DNA of 64,000 bases from assembly GCA_009767595.1 (NCBI GenBank), contig VSDK01004343.1:302449-366448 (forward strand). The letters are read 5' to 3'. Positions 36,101-42,100 of the stretch are shown here, piece after piece (the first letter of the stretch is position 1; each line of letters opens with the position of its first letter). The notes beneath the pieces were generated by a model. The model was given only the letters and a program-made list of their open reading frames with translations. It made no database searches and had not been told where the DNA came from. Position numbers and translations under genes: made by a program. The DNA comes from Symbiodinium kawagutii. Taxonomy: Eukaryota > Sar > Dinophyceae > Suessiales > Symbiodiniaceae.

Positions 36101-39100
36101 ATCTTCTCGCGATCTACACGACATTGGCCATTCTTTAGCTCAAAGAACAAAGCAGCACCACCTTCGCTCCAAGTGGATTTTTCAAAGGTCATTGCCTTCA
36201 AGCAGCACTCGAGCTCAGTGCTGGCTTCGAAGTACTGGGAAAAGGGTAAAGGTTCACCGGCATAATTTGGCACAGTACCCCCGTAGGTCGAACCCCAGCC
36301 GCAGCCCAAGTCTGCATCTGCCAGTAGCCATTTCCCAACGTTGTTGTTGGGCGTGTCGTGTGTGCAGTTCGGACGCCCCTCAGCATCCGATCCGCAGGTC
36401 CATGGGTTTTCTGCGGTCAAGGCATCGAGCCCTGCGCAGGCCAGTTGGGCATCAGAGATATTGGGCAACTCCTCTGTCCAACTTCGGTCCACACAGGTGA
36501 TCATGTCCCTGCCACAGCCATAGCCAGGAAAACAGGCCACTCCAAACTCGGCGTTTTGTTGTGCTGTGCCCACCCCAGAAGCCTGTTTCTGGCAAACTAC
36601 TGCATCACTAGCACTCGCACCAGCAAAATAATACCGGCACTTGGAAGGACATCGAGCATTTCCACCTGAACAGTTGGAATCCAACTATGCTTCGAACGGA
36701 GAGCACAAAAAACAATCCTCAAATCTATTGGGATCATTTAGGGCGTGAGTAAAAACATCATGAGCTGAAATAATCTGTAAAAAAATGTACGATTAGGGTC
36801 ATCCACAGGCAGCATTGTTTCAAAGTCCGCCAGTGGCATGGGGAATACATCAGCAGTAGAGCATGAATAAAACTCTGAGCTGAGCTCAAGTTGATGCGAC
36901 ACATACTGAGCTCGCGAACCAAGGGATGCCCCATCGTGTTTCATATGGCTGTAGGTCAAAACCCCGGACCCCTGGTTCCCCTATCATTAACGATTGTTTT
37001 CCCTATGATTTGGTTGGTTAGTATAAGCCAGTATTGATAATATTGATCCATAGCCATATGTAAAAATATTCAATGCATTCAAAAACACCAGTCTTTGCGT
37101 GTGATTTCCATTGCTTTCTCTTGGTGCCGACCAGGTCACTGGGGTTCAGGTACGTGTCATCCAAGCGCAAGCGGGTGACCCAATCGATGGTGGTGGTGGT
37201 TGAGGTGGTGGAATTCTGTGAGGCCAAGGCCGTCACCAGAAGAGCCATCACGCTGATCACCCGCTTCATCGTTAATCGAGGTGCGACACTGGTCCCTTTG
37301 AGCCGACTTGGGTGGCAACTGGCGCTACAACATGGCAACCAGCTCGGTGACAAGCACCTCAGTGGTCAGTGAACAGCGATCAATACTGGTTAATGCTGAT
37401 TAATACTGGTCAATAGTGATAACTCGTGGTGAATCATGATCAATCATGGTGAATCGTAGTAAATACTGGTTGATCATGATCGATACTGCTTAGTCATGGC
37501 GACTATAAATCATGATCAACCAGTATTTTAATGTTTAATCATGATCACAGTGAACATTAATACCGCTGAGTATTACTGATTAATACTGCTTGGTCATGGT
37601 TAATACTGGTTAATGATGCTTATAACGATGGCTAATACTGGTTGATCATGATTCACTATGTTAGTCATAGGTCAGTCATGGTTCATACTGCCATAACTCA
37701 TGGTTGTAACCATGGTTAATACTGATTATAGCAACTTAGTCATGATTAATATGATAAGTACTATGGCTTAGTCATGGCTGATGCTGGTGAATCAGTTTAA
37801 TCAAGATCAAATCGTTAAGTTTTATAGTTAACAAATGCTTCATCATGGTTGTAACTATATTAATCAGTATTAAGCTCTATGGCTAAGCTTCATAGTTAAC
37901 TGGCTGTACCCATGGTTACTACAACGGTGAATCTCTATGGCAAGCCATGGCTGTTGCCCCGGCCGTGCCTTGGCCCGGTTCGTGTTGGGCAAATGCGGCC
38001 CTCGGCACAAATCCACCAGGTCACCGCAACGGTAGCCTGGCGCGGTGTTGGACCGTCCAGGCCTGGGACTTTTGAGAGATCCAGTAGTGAAATAGATTGA
38101 AAATCGGGTGTTAATAATAGGTAGTAAAACTATATATACGTTGTTTGTTAATAATAGGTTGTTCAATAGTAATTTTTGGGAGATAGAATGTTGTTAAACA
38201 TAGGTTAGTAATGGGTTAGTTAATAGGTTGGTGATTGCTAATAGCTGGCCTTTTGAAACTTAAATTGTAGTTAGTCACGGTTAGTCATAGGTCAACAGTA
38301 GGTTGATAGTGGGTTAGTGATAGCTTAGTAATGGTTAAGAACTAGCCGTTTGAAACCTAAATAGTGGTCAACAATAGGTTAGTAACGGCTAACAATGGTG
38401 AATGGTAGGGGATGATCAATAAGACCAATATGGTGCGTTCTCAAAATGGGGGTACACCCCACCCACCCAGTTGTGGTCGGTTTATTACTAGAAATGATTG
38501 ATGTAGGATGATTTAGGTGTACCGTCCCACTGTGACTTGAGAAACCACCATATGTCGAACCTGGTTAATGAGGGCAAATGAAATGGCTAATGGCCAAACA
38601 TTCAACAAGCAATTATGATTAAAACTGGGAGATCCAAAAAACGATGCCATGAAATCTGAGGGTAAATATCACCAACTATTCATAGCAAAATTGAGCGGGA
38701 GGTGGAATGGACTTGATAGACTAGATATGACCCATTCAGCTGATAATTGAAAACTACAAAGCCATTTGGAGGGGTTTGGACTTGGGGTTTAGTGTGCGGA
38801 AGTGATAAAAGATTAGAACTCTGTTGACCATAAATCATATGTTGACCATAAACCCAATGGTCCATATGCCGCGACCAACTGTTTACTAACTCAACGGATA
38901 TTCTATTAGCCAAATGCTTGGTACATGGTCTTGTCCAGAAATGGCCCATGGCTTCGGTGTACCCCCCCCAGCTCGCTGGCTGGTTTCCTTCTTACAATGA
39001 CAATGACCATGACTACGGATGGATGGCGTACCATCTGTAGATTATCCCATGGTGTTTGGATGGTGTATCCATTCACCAACGCCAACCCAACCACCAGCTG

Positions 39101-42100
39101 CCAAGAGACAACTTGTCAGCGCTCCATCCGGCACCTGGATGCAACCCCATGTGCCACTGGATCTGGGTTCCAGGCTGGGACTGGATACAACAAATGTGGA
39201 TACGACAAGGATGAGGTACGGCTGGATCAATATGGATATGCAGCCAGCGTTAACCACCTATGTAGCCTATGTACTAACAATATCCACCGTGGTTGTGATT
39301 GGATGTGTAACAATTCTCTTCCACGAACACTTTATATGGAAAGCCGCAGCCAAAACGCAACTGAGTCTGTATATACTCGTTTTCATATACACGACCATTG
39401 TATTATGTAAAGAATCAACTAATTCCTTTTAAGAAATCCTCCAACCACCTCTTTTTAGACCATCCGGCAGTCAAGTGCCAAAACCTCCAATCGAGCATGT
39501 TGATGGGAGAACATCAGCTTCTTACCAGACCTATTTGGATGGTGGCTTCAATCCAAAAAAAAAGAATGAGCAGCATACTAAACCAGGAGATTCTAGGTGT
39601 TTCCACATTCCTTGAGAACATCCAATCGTTCGATTAATTACTCCTGACCATCCCAGAGATCAGAAGAGAAATCCACATAAGTAAGTCTCGAAGCTTTGCC
39701 ACGATTTTGACCCATCTCTCTTTGACCCCAGCCAACGGCCTTGTTCGTGATCAGTTGAACCTGCGCGTGCCGAGCGAGGGACCCAGCAACTGGTCTGCAG
39801 ACCCAGTTTCTTGACACAAACTTCAGGTGGTTCTCCAGTGCACAGGTCTGGATGCAAAAAAGGTATGAAGGTATGGGCTTGTTCACTGGCCGTGCTCTCT
39901 TCCACAATATTCTGAGTGCTGCCAAAAGAACTATGTGGGCATGGGCTGGCATGGCTTTGGGGAAAGGTGACGTCCACAATAACAAGCATAAGCAAAGCCC
40001 ATTTGAGAGTTCGGAACGAGCACATGGAATTGCCAATGACGCCGACCAGCGCTAAACGTGGCACAACCCTGGATTTGCAACTTGGGCCTGAGCATTATTG
40101 AGCATTTGTCGAATGCAAGTGATCTCATGTTGACCACTGTCGGTCATCAAAACATCTAAAAGCATTTGAAGAGTTGTCTATCGAGGTACCTCCATGCCAC
40201 AGTAAAAGCTGCCAGGATGATCAAACATGGAATCTGCTCCCTCGGCACATCACATCATCGATCTCCAGCCATGACTTCTTCTTTGGGCCAGCAGGAGCAT
40301 CAGTTGCTACGCAAACACAAACTGCCTGAATCTCTCCGATTGTGATCCCAGTTTGACTCACCTATCCAAGAGTTCTGTCATTGCTTTGTCTGTTTCTTCC
40401 TGAAGGTTTCGGTCGGATCTTGCTACCGTCCGCCACAGGATCTTGAGAGGAGATGAAAAACAGCCGTTCATCCAGTTGATTGTTTGCATGACGCATCATG
40501 GAATTTCTGTACCCAGCTCTTTGGTAGCAATTGACAGTGGCTGATCATAGACATTGCGACCAACAGTAACCAACATGAACCAACAGGAACGAAATGACAT
40601 GAATGAAACAAACCAGGTCCAGGTAAAACTGGAAGTAACTATGCATCTAAAATACTATCCGTGGCATAAGCATCTGGGATCCCTGGCATCATCTGGGATA
40701 CCACAAGCCTGCTATACCTGGGAACCGAAATGGCAACCATCCGGGCCCTGGGCCTTGAAAGGATTTTCCTTGAAGAGTTCCAAGGCCTGGCAAAGGACAA
40801 CCGTTGCACCGTTGTTGGTTCAAGGTGCTTCAACCCCCTACGTTTCTGCGGAAGTGGTCCCCGAAACATGATGGATATCATATGATTTGAATATGATTAT
40901 AGTTATTCTAATATGATTCGATATGATTGAATGCGGGGCTACATACACGGCTTCCAAGAAGTCCTTTGGCTGTCAAAGGTCCCAAGTCAGATTGCAATCC
41001 GACCAGCTGCCTACAATTGCCTTATCAGGACTTCCTTGATGTCACCGACCTACCTTGATGTCCATGTTCTTTTAGAACACGGAAGTATCTGCAGCGTTCA
41101 AGACCGAAGCCCCATACCGTTTCCTGGTCATCGACGCTGGCGGGTTAATTGATTCTTCCTTGTCAATACCGTTCTGGAAGGACAGCCAGATCCGCTTCGA
41201 AATGATCACTAACACTGGTGGCCACCAACTAGCCCCCGAATTTTGAATCGAATGAATTAGCCCTTGAATGTCTTGCGTACTCACATCTACTGGCTAACAT
41301 CTACTCACCCCTACGTTGAACTGTAGGCTCGCCAACTATCAGCAGCTTAAGCCAGCGATGGAGCCAGCCCTGGTGACCTGGTGGTTTTCTAGGATAGCTT
41401 TGGATGCTTGGGATCGGCCACCAAGCGATTTCCTGTTGAACACACATGGCTGCAGCACAGTCCATCAACGGATTGACAGAGCTACTAGTGCCTCAGCTAC
41501 CTCACTGAAGAGGACCAGCCCAAGGGTTGCCCACCAAGTTACAATCCAGCTCACCCACAAAGTCTTACCACCTATAGTAAAACAACTTGCATAGAATGGG
41601 CTCACCAAGTAGAAACTGCAAACAGGTTACTCTTGTTCGTCACCGTTTTGTGCGCGCTGATCGGGCTTTCGTAATAGATGACAAATTAACCAAGCTAGTG
41701 AATCAACCAAGTTTGATGCATCAACATAGTCTAGGGTTCAACCAAGCTTCACTCAAGTTTCAAGCTATAAAGCAACAAATCAACAACCATAGATCCATCG
41801 AAGTTGAAACCTTGGATGCAGCTCAACCAGAGATTCTCAACGGAACCTCCTCTTTGGACAACACGCAGCGCTGGAAGAGCTGCGACTCCTTGTTCACATC
41901 TGGGATCAACATGACATGGACTGGAGAATTACTTATGGTTTGCTCTATAATTCATCATGACCAATAGAAGCATATCTTGCATTTTGTTGATCACTGATCA
42001 CCCTTAATCTTCAATGAATCATAGAGAACTATGAATCCAGCAACTGTGATAGTAATGATATACTCGTTGATTTCTGATGATTAGCAACATCTTACACATG

